From Rhodococcus sp. SBT000017 (lineage in GTDB: Bacteria > Actinomycetota > Actinomycetes > Mycobacteriales > Mycobacteriaceae): a DNA stretch of 64,000 bases. Numbering within the stretch: the first letter of the stretch is position 1; each line of letters opens with the position of its first letter. The notes beneath the pieces are model-generated. The model was not told the origin of the DNA and searched no databases. It was given only the letters and a program-made list of their open reading frames with translations. The stretch is taken from assembly GCF_003688915.1 (NCBI RefSeq), contig NZ_REFU01000001.1, forward strand, positions 3,658,001 through 3,722,000, read 5' to 3'. Shown here piece after piece: positions 24,827 through 33,044 of the stretch. The position numbers were made by a program, and so were the translations under genes.

Positions 24827-27009
24827 GCCAGGAAACCGAACTGATCCTCGGCGGCATGACCTGTGCGTCGTGCGCCAACCGCATCGAACGCAAGCTCAAC
24901 AAGCTCGACGGGGTATCGGCGACGGTCAACTACGCCACCGAGAAGGCGCGTGTCACCAGTGACGGCGTGGCCACCGAGGACCTGATCGCGGCAGTCGAAG
25001 CCGCCGGCTACACCGCGACTCTGCCCGCGGCCGAACCGGTCGACGAGCTTCCCACCGACCCGTTGAAGCAGCGATTGATCGTCTCGGCGGTGCTCAGTGT
25101 GCCGGTGATCGCGATGGCAATGATTCCGGCGTTGCAGTTCACCAACTGGCAATGGCTGTCGTTGACTCTCGCCGCGCCCGTGGTCGTGTGGGGCGCGTTG
25201 CCGTTCCACCGCGCCGCATGGACCAACCTGCGGCACGGCACCTCCACCATGGACACCCTCGTCAGCATGGGCACCCTCGCGGCGTTGGGGTGGTCGCTGT
25301 ACGCACTGTTCTTCGGCACCGCAGGCACCCCGGGTATGACGCATCCGTTCGAGTTCACGATCGCGCGAACGGACGGGGCCGGCAACATCTACCTCGAAGC
25401 CGCAGCCGGCGTGACCACCTTCATCCTGGCCGGACGATGGTTCGAGAGCCGATCCAAGCGTCAGGCCGGTGCAGCGTTGCGCGCCCTGATGGACCTCGGT
25501 GCCAAGACGGTTGCTGTACTGAAAGACGGTGACGAACAACAGATTCCGATCGAGCAGTTGGCCGTCGGCGATCTGTTCGTCGTTCGTCCGGGCGAGAAGG
25601 TGGCCACGGACGGCACCGTCGAGAGTGGATCCTCGGCCGTCGACCGATCGATGCTGACGGGCGAATCCGTGCCCGTGGAGGTCGGCGTCGGCGACACCGT
25701 GGTCGGTGCGACGCTCAACGTCGGTGGCCGGATCACCGTGCGGGCACAGCGAATCGGTGCCGATACTCAGCTCGCACAGATGGCGAAGGCCGTCGAGGAC
25801 GCGCAGACCGGCAAGGCGCAGGCGCAGCGCTTGGCCGATCGTATCTCCGGAATCTTCGTGCCGATCGTCATCGCGATCTCGGTCGCGACGCTCGGATTCT
25901 GGCTCGGTGCAGGCAGTTCCGCAGCCGGTGCGTTCACCGCTGCGGTCGCGGTGCTCATCATCGCGTGCCCGTGCGCGCTCGGACTTGCCACACCGACTGC
26001 ATTGATGGTCGGCACCGGACGGGCCGCGCAACTCGGCATCCTGATCAAGGGCCCGGAAATCCTCGAATCCACGCGCCGCGTCGATACCGTCGTACTCGAC
26101 AAGACCGGAACCGTCACCACCGGGGAGATGACTCTGCAGTCGGTCCACGTGGCCGACGGCGAGGACGAGGACGTGGTCCGTGCCGTGGCGGCAGCGTTGG
26201 AATCGGGTTCGGAGCACCCCATCGCCCGCGCCATCGCGGGTTCGACCCAGTCCATGAACGTCGAGGAATTCACCAGCCTCGACGGACTCGGGGTGCAGGG
26301 TGTCGTGGGCGGTCGCGCCGCGGTCATCGGGCGGCGCTCGCTGTTGGCCGACTGGTCGATGCCGCTGCCGTCGGAGCTTGCAGATGCTTTCGAGGCCGCC
26401 GAACGGCAGGGACGGACCGCCGTCGCACTCGGCTGGGACGGCAGGGCTCGCGGAGTGCTGGTGGTCTCCGATTCGGTCAAGCCGACGTCGAAGCAAGCCG
26501 TCGCGGAACTCCGAGCGCTCGGCCTGACTCCCGTCATGCTGACCGGCGACAACGAGGCCGCCGCGCGCACGATCGCCGCCGAGGTGGGAATCGACGAGGT
26601 CATCGCCGGTGTCCTGCCGACGGGCAAGGTCGATGCCGTCACCGAGCTGCAGGCGTCGGGCAAGGTCGTGGCGATGGTCGGTGACGGGATCAACGACGCG
26701 GCCGCGCTGGCCACGGCCGATCTGGGGCTTGCGATGGGTACGGGCACCGATGTGGCGATCGAGGCGAGCGACCTGACGTTGGTGCGCGGTGATCTGCGGG
26801 CCGTGGGCGACGCCATCCGGCTCTCGCGACGCACGCTGAGCACCATCAAGGGCAACCTGTTCTGGGCCTTCGCCTACAACGTCGCTGCAGTTCCGCTGGC
26901 CGCTGCGGGCCTGCTCAACCCGATGCTCGCCGGTGCCGCGATGGCGCTGTCCTCGGTGTTCGTGGTGAGCAACAGCCTGCGCTTGCGCCGGTTCCGTTCG
27001 TCGATGTGA
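24823..27009 (+). CDS. copA: Cu(+)-exporting P1B-type ATPase
   Basis: 728 aa. The N-terminal heavy-metal-associated domain has GGMTCASC (C14, C17). The core has the CPC metal site in [13 protein letters not shown] near residues 378-388, the phosphorylation site DKTGT (D about 426), the HP motif SEHPIARAI, and [10 protein letters not shown] near 620. The TM8 context and single HMA fit the Cu(+) P1B-1 group. It pumps cytoplasmic copper outward at ATP cost. Coupled to the His-rich protein and under the CsoR-like site at 24514. Confidence 0.95.
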   Translation: MSQETELILGGMTCASCANRIERKLNKLDGVSATVNYATEKARVTSDGVATEDLIAAVEAAGYTATLPAAEPVDELPTDPLKQRLIVSAVLSVPVIAMAMIPALQFTNWQWLSLTLAAPVVVWGALPFHRAAWTNLRHGTSTMDTLVSMGTLAALGWSLYALFFGTAGTPGMTHPFEFTIARTDGAGNIYLEAAAGVTTFILAGRWFESRSKRQAGAALRALMDLGAKTVAVLKDGDEQQIPIEQLAVGDLFVVRPGEKVATDGTVESGSSAVDRSMLTGESVPVEVGVGDTVVGATLNVGGRITVRAQRIGADTQLAQMAKAVEDAQTGKAQAQRLADRISGIFVPIVIAISVATLGFWLGAGSSAAGAFTAAVAVLIIACPCALGLATPTALMVGTGRAAQLGILIKGPEILESTRRVDTVVLDKTGTVTTGEMTLQSVHVADGEDEDVVRAVAAALESGSEHPIARAIAGSTQSMNVEEFTSLDGLGVQGVVGGRAAVIGRRSLLADWSMPLPSELADAFEAAERQGRTAVALGWDGRARGVLVVSDSVKPTSKQAVAELRALGLTPVMLTGDNEAAARTIAAEVGIDEVIAGVLPTGKVDAVTELQASGKVVAMVGDGINDAAALATADLGLAMGTGTDVAIEASDLTLVRGDLRAVGDAIRLSRRTLSTIKGNLFWAFAYNVAAVPLAAAGLLNPMLAGAAMALSSVFVVSNSLRLRRFRSSM

Positions 27010-27052
27010 CCGGTTGGTAGCAGCGAACGGCTTGCTAGTACAGGATGGAGAC

Positions 27053-27286
27053 ATGTCCGACGCACACGATGTCCCCATCCGCGACGAATCGATCAGATTG
27101 GGTCAATTCCTCAAGCTCGCCAACCTCATCGAATCCGGTGCGGAGGCGAAGGGCGTGATCGCCGACGGTTTGGTCAGTGTCAACGGGGATGTCGACGTGC
27201 GGCGCGGACGGCAGTTGCAGCACGGTGATGTCGTATCGGTCCAGGGTGGGCCCTCGGCCCGCGTCAGCAAGGAAGAGGCACTGTGA
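27053..27286 (+). CDS. S4-domain RNA-binding protein
   Basis: 77 aa from ATG 27053. Nearly all of it is one S4 domain: IRLGQFLKLANLIESGAEAKGVIADGLVSVNGDVDVRRGRQLQHGDVV. It belongs to the YaaA/RlbA-like small S4 proteins, which bind structured rRNA or stalled 50S complexes. Its stop overlaps the GTG of the methyltransferase gene. Why it is coupled to a carotenoid-type operon is not clear; it may simply be the 5' gene of the transcript. Confidence 0.87.
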   Translation: MSDAHDVPIRDESIRLGQFLKLANLIESGAEAKGVIADGLVSVNGDVDVRRGRQLQHGDVVSVQGGPSARVSKEEAL

Positions 27287-28020
27287 AGGTCGGTAAGAGC
27301 GGACTGCCGCGCAACGAAGTTCCCGGGGCATTCGATGTCGGCGCGAAGGCGTACGACCGACTCGTCGGAGCGAACCCCGGTTATCACGACCACCTGCTCA
27401 AGTCGGCCAAGCGCCTGCGGATCCCGAACCTGGGTGCCGGCCTGCGTCTGCTCGACATCGGTTGCGGCACCGGCGCATCCACTGCAGCGCTGCTCGAAGC
27501 CGCGCCGCATGCGGAGATCGTCGCCGCCGACGCGTCGGCCGAGATGCTCGAGGTCGCGCGGAGCAAGGACTGGCCGTCGAACGTGACGTTCGTGCACTCA
27601 CGCGTCGAGGATCTGGCGATGAACGGGGTGGACGGTCCGTTCGACGCGATACTCGCCGCGTACCTCATCAGGAACGTCGACGATCCCGATACCGAGCTGA
27701 AATCGCTTCTGTCACTGCTGCGTCCGGGCTCGACCATCGCGTTCCACGAGTACTCGGTGCACGATTCGCTCCGGGCCAGGATCTCCTGGAACGTGGTGAG
27801 CTGGGGCATCATCATTCCGCTCGGCTGGCTGGCGACACGCGACGCCACTCTGTACCGGCATCTGTGGCGCAGCGTCGTGACCTTCGACGGTGCCTCGGCC
27901 TTCATGCGGCGGATGCAGCGAGCCGGCTACACCGGCGTAGCCAGAGAGACCATGACCGGTTGGCAGAACGATGTGGTGCACACGTTCCTCGGCTCTCGTC
28001 CCACGGAGGAAGAGCGTTGA
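27283..28020 (+). CDS. Class I SAM-dependent methyltransferase (UbiE/MenG-like)
   Basis: 245 aa from GTG 27283. SAM motif I is LRLLDIGCGTGASTAALLEAAP, followed by IVAADASAEMLEVARS and the VHSRVEDLAM segment, then FDAILAAYLIRNVDDPDTELKSLLSLLRPGSTIAFHEYS as in UbiE-type C-methyltransferases. A hydrophobic stretch ISWNVVSWGIIIPLGWLA suggests contact with membrane or a lipophilic substrate. It is translationally coupled to crtU on its 3' side (TTGA overlap), so it may act on a carotenoid or quinone. The exact substrate is inferred only. Confidence 0.87.
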   Translation: MKVGKSGLPRNEVPGAFDVGAKAYDRLVGANPGYHDHLLKSAKRLRIPNLGAGLRLLDIGCGTGASTAALLEAAPHAEIVAADASAEMLEVARSKDWPSNVTFVHSRVEDLAMNGVDGPFDAILAAYLIRNVDDPDTELKSLLSLLRPGSTIAFHEYSVHDSLRARISWNVVSWGIIIPLGWLATRDATLYRHLWRSVVTFDGASAFMRRMQRAGYTGVARETMTGWQNDVVHTFLGSRPTEEER

Positions 28021-29534
28021 CCGACTCCAAAAAAGTCACCCATGCTGCGACGCAAGGGTATTGCGACGCCACACAGCTGGCGGACGTGCCGCACGTGGTG
28101 GTGGTCGGCGGTGGTATCGCGGGGCTGAGTGCTGCGACCGCACTGGCCGAGCGCGGAGTGAAAGTGCACGTGGTCGAACGCGAGAGCTACCTCGGCGGCC
28201 GCGTCGGCGGATGGGACACGACGCTCGAGGACGGCTCACCCGCCACCATGAGCCGCGGCTTCCACGCGTTCTTCCGGCAGTACTACAACCTGCGAAACCT
28301 GCTCCGCCGCACCGACCCCGAGTTGACACGGCTGCGTCCGGTGGACGACTACCCACTGATCGACGGCGACGGCCGGATCGACGGATTCAAGGGCCTGCCC
28401 GAAACGCCGCCACTGAACGCCTTCGCGTTCGTCAAGCGTAGTCCGACGTTCCGGTGGAAGGACCTCACCGACCTCAATGGTATTGCGGCACTGCCGTTGA
28501 TGACGGTGAGTGTGCCGAAGACCTTCGACGAGCTGGACACCACTCCGGCCGCAGAGTTTCTGCGCAACATCAACTTTCCCGAGGCCGCACGACACCTGGC
28601 GTTCGGAGTGTTCTCCCGAAGCTTCTTCGCCGATCCCGAGAAGATGTCTGCCGCCGAGCTGGCCATGATGTTCCACATCTACTTCCTCGGCTCCTCCGAG
28701 GGCCTGATCTTCGACGTTCCACGTGACCCGTATCCGCAGGCACTGTGGGACCCGCTGGGGGAGTACCTCACCGGACTCGGAGTCGACATCAGAACCTCCA
28801 CTCCGTGCGGCGAGATCAGCCGCGGTGGATTACGGAAGTTCCGCGTCGACGCAGGCGGCATCATCGACGCCGACGCAGTGGTACTGGCGACCGACATCGC
28901 CGGATTGCAGCGAGTACTCGAGCAGTCACCCGAGCTCGGGACGCCCGATTGGCGCAAACAGGTTGCTGCGCTGCAGAACACACCGCCGTTCCTGGTGCAC
29001 CGCGTCTGGTTGAGCAAGGCAGTCAACGCCGACCGTCCCGCCTTCATCGGCACCGGTGGCATGCCGCCGATCGACAACATCAGCGTGCTCGAACGATTCG
29101 AGGACGAGGCCGCGCAGTGGGCTGCGCGCACCGGCGGCTCCGTCGTCGAGCTGCACGCCTACGCCGCCGAGGAATCCGAGGAGGTCACGCGTCAGCAGCT
29201 GATGGATCGGATGCACGAGATCTATCCGGAAACCGCTGATGCAGAGGTGATCGCAGAGCGATCCGAGTGGCGTGACGACTGCCCCATGTTCGGCCTCGGC
29301 GCGTTCGCTGAGCGCCCCACCGTCCGTACCCCCGAACCCGCACTGGTTCTTGCGGGCGATGGCATCCGTATCGATCTGCCGGTGGCGCTGATGGAACGTG
29401 CCGCCACCACCGGGCTGCAGGCCGCGAACACACTGTTGGCGAGCTGGGGCATCACCGGTCACGACATCGAAACAGTGCCGACGAGTGGACGATTCAAGAT
29501 GTTCGACGCCATCGAGAGGCTCATGAACAGGTGA
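28017..29534 (+). CDS. crtU: CrtU-type carotenoid desaturase/methyltransferase (aromatic ring synthase)
   Basis: 505 aa from TTG 28017, which overlaps the previous stop and has a GGAGGAAG ribosome site. FAD-binding Rossmann motif VVVVGGGIAGLSAATALAERG, then GGRVGGWDTTLEDGSPATMSRGFHAFFRQYYNLRNLLRRTDP and FSRSFFADPEKMSAAELAMMFHIYFLGSSEGLIFD, which are diagnostic of CrtU/CruE-type enzymes. These convert beta-ionone rings to aromatic phi or chi rings (isorenieratene, chlorobactene) by desaturation and methyl shift. No crtI, crtB, crtE or crtY lies in the window, so the precursor must come from elsewhere. A Rieske protein at 31752-32771 may act later. Confidence 0.85.
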   Translation: MTDSKKVTHAATQGYCDATQLADVPHVVVVGGGIAGLSAATALAERGVKVHVVERESYLGGRVGGWDTTLEDGSPATMSRGFHAFFRQYYNLRNLLRRTDPELTRLRPVDDYPLIDGDGRIDGFKGLPETPPLNAFAFVKRSPTFRWKDLTDLNGIAALPLMTVSVPKTFDELDTTPAAEFLRNINFPEAARHLAFGVFSRSFFADPEKMSAAELAMMFHIYFLGSSEGLIFDVPRDPYPQALWDPLGEYLTGLGVDIRTSTPCGEISRGGLRKFRVDAGGIIDADAVVLATDIAGLQRVLEQSPELGTPDWRKQVAALQNTPPFLVHRVWLSKAVNADRPAFIGTGGMPPIDNISVLERFEDEAAQWAARTGGSVVELHAYAAEESEEVTRQQLMDRMHEIYPETADAEVIAERSEWRDDCPMFGLGAFAERPTVRTPEPALVLAGDGIRIDLPVALMERAATTGLQAANTLLASWGITGHDIETVPTSGRFKMFDAIERLMNR

Positions 29535-29998
29535 GTTCCGGCGTGCGGATCGAGGTCGACGATCTGTCGCGTCCGCAAGTGCGTGCGTTGCTCACCGAGC
29601 ATCTCGCGGACATGCACGCCACCTCGCCTGCCGAGAGTGTACACGCCCTGGATCTGTCTGGTCTGCGCGGGCCGGACGTCAGTGTGTGGACGGCCTGGGA
29701 GGCACAGGTACTGCTGGGAATCGCTGCGCTGAAGGAGCTCTCACCCGATCATGCCGAGCTGAAGTCGATGCGGACCACAGAGGCGGCGCGGGGCCAGGGT
29801 GTGGCGTCGCGCTTGCTCGGTCACGCGCTGGACAACGCGAGGCGACGTGGGTTCGCGAAGGTGAGCCTGGAAACGGGAACTCAGGACTACTTCGCTGCGG
29901 CTCACAGGCTGTACGCGCGCCACGGATTCGTCGAGTGTCCGCCGTTCGGGGACTACGTGCTGGATCCGTCGAGCACGTTCTTCTCGTTGTCTCTGTAG
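29531..29998 (+). CDS. GNAT family N-acetyltransferase
   Basis: 155 aa from GTG 29531, overlapping the crtU stop (GTGA). It matches YhcW/PhnO-like GNATs: LTEHLADMHATSPAESVHALDLSGL, beta4 HAELKSMRTTEAARGQGVASRLLGHALDNARRRG with acetyl-CoA loop RGQGVA, and FAAAHRLYARHGFVECPPFGDY. Last gene of the 27053-29998 operon and followed by a strong terminator. Function in the operon is unclear. Confidence 0.88.
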   Translation: MSSGVRIEVDDLSRPQVRALLTEHLADMHATSPAESVHALDLSGLRGPDVSVWTAWEAQVLLGIAALKELSPDHAELKSMRTTEAARGQGVASRLLGHALDNARRRGFAKVSLETGTQDYFAAAHRLYARHGFVECPPFGDYVLDPSSTFFSLSL

Positions 29999-30014
29999 AG
30001 GTTCCGATGACGGA

Positions 30015-30044
30015 GGGCCGGCACCGAGTGTTCGGTACCGGCCC
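30015..30044. terminator. GC-rich intrinsic terminator shared by convergent genes
   Basis: GGGCCGG-C-ACCGA (30015-30027) pairs with TCGGT-A-CCGGCCC (30032-30044), then TTCTCGTC follows on the plus strand. It lies 17 bp after the GNAT stop and 7 bp beyond the stop of the small minus-strand ORF at 30051, so it can end transcripts from both sides. Confidence 0.8.
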
Positions 30045-30050
30045 TTCTCG

Positions 30051-30224
30051 TCAGGCTGCGTGCTGTGTGTGCGGGTAGAGATCGTCGTCGAGAGGCTCGG
30101 CTCGACACTGATCGAGCACGTCCGCCGTCGAGCATTCCTTCATGCTCGTCTCGACGCCCACCACCGTGCGCCACCACTGCTCACGGTAGGTCGATTCCGT
30201 CCACACCACCGCCTCGGATGGCAT
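30051..30224 (-). CDS. Small ORF downstream of hsp20 (57 aa)
   Basis: Minus-strand ATG 30224 to TGA 30051 encodes 57 residues beginning MPSEAVVWTESTYREQWWRTVV and ending DDLYPHTQHAA, with one cysteine pair-free C-rich spot (KECSTADVLDQC). A GGGGTG ribosome site lies about 8 nt upstream, and the stop is 7 bp from a strong terminator, which argues for a real gene. It lies 50 bp downstream of hsp20 on the same strand. No family recognised. Confidence 0.5.
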   Translation of the reverse strand: MPSEAVVWTESTYREQWWRTVVGVETSMKECSTADVLDQCRAEPLDDDLYPHTQHAA

Positions 30225-30274
30225 AGTGCATCACCCCAATGGTTTTCGTGATCTGTTCGGGTGTCCGTTTCGGG

Positions 30275-30712
30275 TCAGGTCGACTCGTGTTCGATGGACT
30301 TCTGCTCGGTGTGTGCGATGTCGATCTTGCGTGGTTTCGCGCGTTCGGCGAGGGGAATGGTGATGGACAGAACGCCGTTGTCGTACGCCGCGGAGATGCG
30401 CTGGGTATCGACGCCGTCACCGAGAGAGACCTGGCGACGGAAGGTGCCGGCGAATCGCTCCGAGGTAATCCACTGCACACCAGTGCTTTCCGGAGCGGAT
30501 CGATGAGCGGTGAGCGTCAACGTGCCGCGGTCGACGTCGACATCGATCGATCCGGGGTCGATGCCGGGTAGGTCGGCACTGAGGACGTAGTGGTCGTCGA
30601 CCTTGTAGAGGTCCATCGGCATGAATCGCGGGGCGCGGTCCGAACCGGAAGAGGCACCCAGCATTGCCGAGGTGAGGGAATCGACATCACGGAACGGATC
30701 GAAACGAAGCAC
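30275..30712 (-). CDS. Hsp20/alpha-crystallin small heat-shock protein
   Basis: 145 aa from GTG 30712, which is 8 nt from an AGGAGG site (the in-frame GTG at 30721 overlaps that site and is less likely). The alpha-crystallin domain spans residues ~35-130: PMDLYKVDDHYVLSADLPGIDPGSIDVDVDRGTLTLTA and the conserved end of the domain, YDNGVLSITIPLAERAKPRKI. The short N-terminus FDPFRDVDSLTSAML is typical of actinobacterial Hsp18/20. ATP-independent holdase that binds unfolding proteins. A CIRCE element lies upstream. Confidence 0.92.
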   Translation of the reverse strand: MLRFDPFRDVDSLTSAMLGASSGSDRAPRFMPMDLYKVDDHYVLSADLPGIDPGSIDVDVDRGTLTLTAHRSAPESTGVQWITSERFAGTFRRQVSLGDGVDTQRISAAYDNGVLSITIPLAERAKPRKIDIAHTEQKSIEHEST

Positions 30713-30783
30713 AGCAACCACCTCCTGTACCCAGATGCGCTCACCCCTGTGGCGAGTCGCTCCTCAACTGTGCAGGACAAAAA

Positions 30784-30810
30784 TTAGCACTCTGACCCTG
30801 AGAGTGCCAA
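30784..30810. promoter_or_regulatory. CIRCE (HrcA) operator upstream of hsp20
   Basis: TTAGCACTC (30784-30792), nine-base spacer, GAGTGCCAA (30802-30810). This matches the CIRCE consensus TTAGCACTC-N9-GAGTGCTAA at all but one position. CIRCE is bound by HrcA, which represses chaperone genes without stress. The site lies 72 bp upstream of the hsp20 start. Confidence 0.85.
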
Positions 30811-30895
30811 GGGGTTTCTCGGAGGTTCTCAGAAATTTTTAAGGTCCAATAGTGCTGTGCCGCAGTAGGGGTCGTGATCGCAGCAGCTCGCTCAC

Positions 30896-30919
30896 ATACT
30901 TAGCCCTTGCGCTAAGTAT
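30896..30919. promoter_or_regulatory. Palindromic operator for the ArsR-type gene
   Basis: ATACTTAGC-CCTTGC-GCTAAGTAT, perfect 9-bp arms with a 6-bp spacer, ending 22 bp before ATG 30942. Site type and position fit an ArsR-family autorepressor operator. Confidence 0.7.
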
Positions 30920-30941
30920 TGATCGAGCGATAGTGTGCCTT

Positions 30942-31286
30942 ATGGCTCAGTATTCGACCGTTCTCGACGATGTCTTTCAGGCACTGGCCGATCCGACCCG
31001 GCGGGCAGTGTTGAGCCGGTTGGGATCCGGACCGGCCACTGTGGGCGAACTTGCCGAACCGTTCGACATGACTCTGCCGTCGTTCATGAAACACATTCAT
31101 CTGCTCGAGCGCAGTGGCTGGATACGCACGCGCAAGGTCGGCCGCGTACGTGCGTGCACGATCGAGCGATCCAACCTCGATGCGGCCGGCCACTGGCTGC
31201 AGGAACAGCGGGCGGTCTGGGAATCCCGGACCGATCGCCTCGAGCAGTTCGTCACCGACACCTCGAAAGAAAGTGAAGCGCAATGA
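30942..31286 (+). CDS. ArsR family regulator (SRPBCC-partner type)
   Basis: 114 aa from ATG 30942. Winged HTH: DDVFQALADPTRRAVLSRLGSGPATVGELAEPFDMTLPSFMKHIHLLERSGWIRTRKVGRVRACTIE. This is the metal-independent group (no CxC metal site) paired with AHSA1/SRPBCC genes. Its stop overlaps the SRPBCC start (ATGA). It is probably an autorepressor at the palindrome just upstream. Confidence 0.9.
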   Translation: MAQYSTVLDDVFQALADPTRRAVLSRLGSGPATVGELAEPFDMTLPSFMKHIHLLERSGWIRTRKVGRVRACTIERSNLDAAGHWLQEQRAVWESRTDRLEQFVTDTSKESEAQ

Positions 31287-31750
31287 CACCGATCGATCCT
31301 TCCCTGGACTTGACCATTTCCCGCGTGATCAAGGCTCCACGCGCAGCAGTGTGGAGTGCGTGGATCGACCCGTCGAAGTTCGAGAAATGGTGGATTCCCG
31401 CGCCTGCGCTGTGTCGCGTGGACGGTTGGGACCCGCGACCCGGCGGAGCCTTCCGAACCTCGATCAGCGAATCAGGTAGCGACTTCGGGCCGCACATCGA
31501 CGGCTGCTTCCTGGCCGTCGACGACGGTGAGCGCATCGTGTTCACCAACTCCCTCGTCGAAGGGTGGCGGCCGGCGCCGCAGCTGTTCATGACCGCGGCG
31601 ATCACCCTCTCCGACCACCCCGACGGAACCGAGTACCACGCCCATGTGATGCACCGCAACGAAGAGGACCGAAAGATGCACGAGGAGTACGGCTTCCAGG
31701 ACGGTTGGGGCACCGTCATCGCACAACTCGCCGAGTTCGTCGAAGGCTAG
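31283..31750 (+). CDS. SRPBCC/AHSA1 family protein
   Basis: 155 aa. A Bet v1-like helix-grip fold: LDLTISRVIKAPRAAVWSAWIDPSKFEKWWIPAP, GGAFRTSISESGS, ERIVFTNSLVEGW, and the C-terminal helix HEEYGFQDGWGTVIAQLAEFV. These proteins bind hydrophobic ligands in a long cavity; most have no known enzyme activity. Coupled to the ArsR regulator, a frequent pair in actinobacteria. Ligand unknown. Confidence 0.9.
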   Translation: MTPIDPSLDLTISRVIKAPRAAVWSAWIDPSKFEKWWIPAPALCRVDGWDPRPGGAFRTSISESGSDFGPHIDGCFLAVDDGERIVFTNSLVEGWRPAPQLFMTAAITLSDHPDGTEYHAHVMHRNEEDRKMHEEYGFQDGWGTVIAQLAEFVEG

Positions 31751-31751
31751 A

Positions 31752-32771
31752 TCAGGCCCGGCCCTGCGAACGCAGCTCGTAGCGTCGCTCGGCGTAGTCG
31801 AGATCGTCCTTCCACAACCGTGCCGCGGTGAAATTCATCGCCGGACGCAGGAGACCGGATGCTTTACGTGCCATCTGAAATCCCGGACGATCCGAACTCG
31901 CGATCGTGGCTTCGATGACGGCGGTACGCGGTGTGCCGTCGGCTGCGGGGGCCAGAGGCGTCGCATGCGTTTCGACGACACTTCCCGCTCCTTCACCGTC
32001 GAGGATGCGCATCACGATGGTGCGGGGACCGGGGCAGACGAACTCGGCCCGCACCGGAACTCCGATGCCGCGACTGACGCGGAAGGTCACATCGACCAGA
32101 AAGCGATCGTCTTCCTCGGGTACATCGATTTCGGTCGGCGCGCTGACCACCTTCAGCCGAGCGAACGAGTACGGGTGGAACCACGCACCGTGCCAGGGAT
32201 CGAGTCGATTGGCGATGATGTCGTCGGGCTCGCACTTCCCGACGAGAGTGACCACACCGGCGATGGCAGTCGAGGCAGGCGGACGGATCGGGACCACCGG
32301 GACGGGCGTCGGCTCCTCACCGCCGAGCTCGTCGAGCCGTACCCACACCAGAACGCCGTCGTCGAATGCGGGAACCGGACGCCAACCGGGCTTGCCCTTC
32401 GGTCCGAGCGCAAGACCGTGCCAGCGGCAGACCAACGTGTCGCACTCGATCTTAGCGGTGTCCAACGCTGCACCGAGATGCGGGCACGCACCCGGCCCGA
32501 TGTGGACCTTGCCTGCAGAGTCACGCCAGGCAACGAGTTCAGTGGTACCCACGTAACGACCGAACGGCTTGTCGGCCTTCACGTCGCGACTGGCAGCGAA
32601 CACAAACCAATTGCCGGAGGTCCGCGTCTTCGCACGCTTCAGAGCAGACTCGATGACCTGCGGATTCGCACCCTTCCAGGTGGGCTCCTGCTTGGCCCAC
32701 GATTCCGACGGCAGCGGCTGCAACGGCATCGTCTTCGGCCAACGTCGTCGTACTGCATCCAGCGCGGTCAT
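31752..32771 (-). CDS. Rieske [2Fe-2S] protein with C-terminal DUF5914-like domain, CruH-like architecture
   Basis: 339 aa from ATG 32771, which has GGGAG at the right distance (ATG 32816 is an alternative; upstream codons run into repeat copy C). The Rieske site is C96-P-H98 and C115-R-W-H118. Residues ~150-339 form a large domain of unknown function (DUF5914 type in my recognition): VVTLVGKCEPDDIIANRLDPWHGAWFHPYSFARLKVV, FRVSRGIGVPVRAEF. An N-terminal Rieske domain plus a C-terminal unknown domain is the architecture of cyanobacterial CruH, which oxidises methyl groups of aromatic carotenoids. crtU lies 2.2 kb away. The role is inferred. Convergent with the SRPBCC gene (1-bp gap). Confidence 0.8.
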   Translation of the reverse strand: MTALDAVRRRWPKTMPLQPLPSESWAKQEPTWKGANPQVIESALKRAKTRTSGNWFVFAASRDVKADKPFGRYVGTTELVAWRDSAGKVHIGPGACPHLGAALDTAKIECDTLVCRWHGLALGPKGKPGWRPVPAFDDGVLVWVRLDELGGEEPTPVPVVPIRPPASTAIAGVVTLVGKCEPDDIIANRLDPWHGAWFHPYSFARLKVVSAPTEIDVPEEDDRFLVDVTFRVSRGIGVPVRAEFVCPGPRTIVMRILDGEGAGSVVETHATPLAPAADGTPRTAVIEATIASSDRPGFQMARKASGLLRPAMNFTAARLWKDDLDYAERRYELRSQGRA

Positions 32772-32832
32772 TGCTGCTCCCAAAGTCGACAATCGATTCC
32801 CGTGTTCCGTCACCATTGTTCCCGTTGGTGGG

Positions 32833-32888
32833 TACTCAATGTGACATTCGGTGGCCTTTTCGGGGGTCAATGTCACATCGAGTGGACT
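32833..32888. repeat. Dispersed palindromic repeat, copy C (inverted)
   Basis: Reverse complement of the element at 1684-1739: TCAATGTGACATTC...GGTGGCC-TTTTCGGGGG-TCAATGTCACATCGAGTGGA. It lies in the gap between the Rieske gene start and the reductase gene, about 60 bp from the Rieske ATG. The remaining sequence to 33044 shows no further feature. Confidence 0.85.
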
Positions 32889-33044
32889 TGGGGAGCGGGT
32901 GAGTGGCGGCGGGGTTTGGAGAGTTGCGGGGTTGGGGAATTCGGCGGGGTTGTCGGTTCAGGGAATGGATCGACCTACTGCCGTCACTGCCCACAATTTT
33001 GCTCGAGAAACGGGATTCCGTGGGCGGAGGGAAATAGTGGACGC

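Noticed and set aside
24751..27078. Very long minus-strand open frame opposite copA
   Set aside because: It is the antisense of a clear P-type ATPase; its translation is Arg/Gly/His-rich low-quality sequence without domains, a usual effect of high GC3.
27462..28016. Upstream extension of the crtU frame
   Set aside because: It is the wrong frame of the methyltransferase gene; crtU family similarity begins only after 28017.
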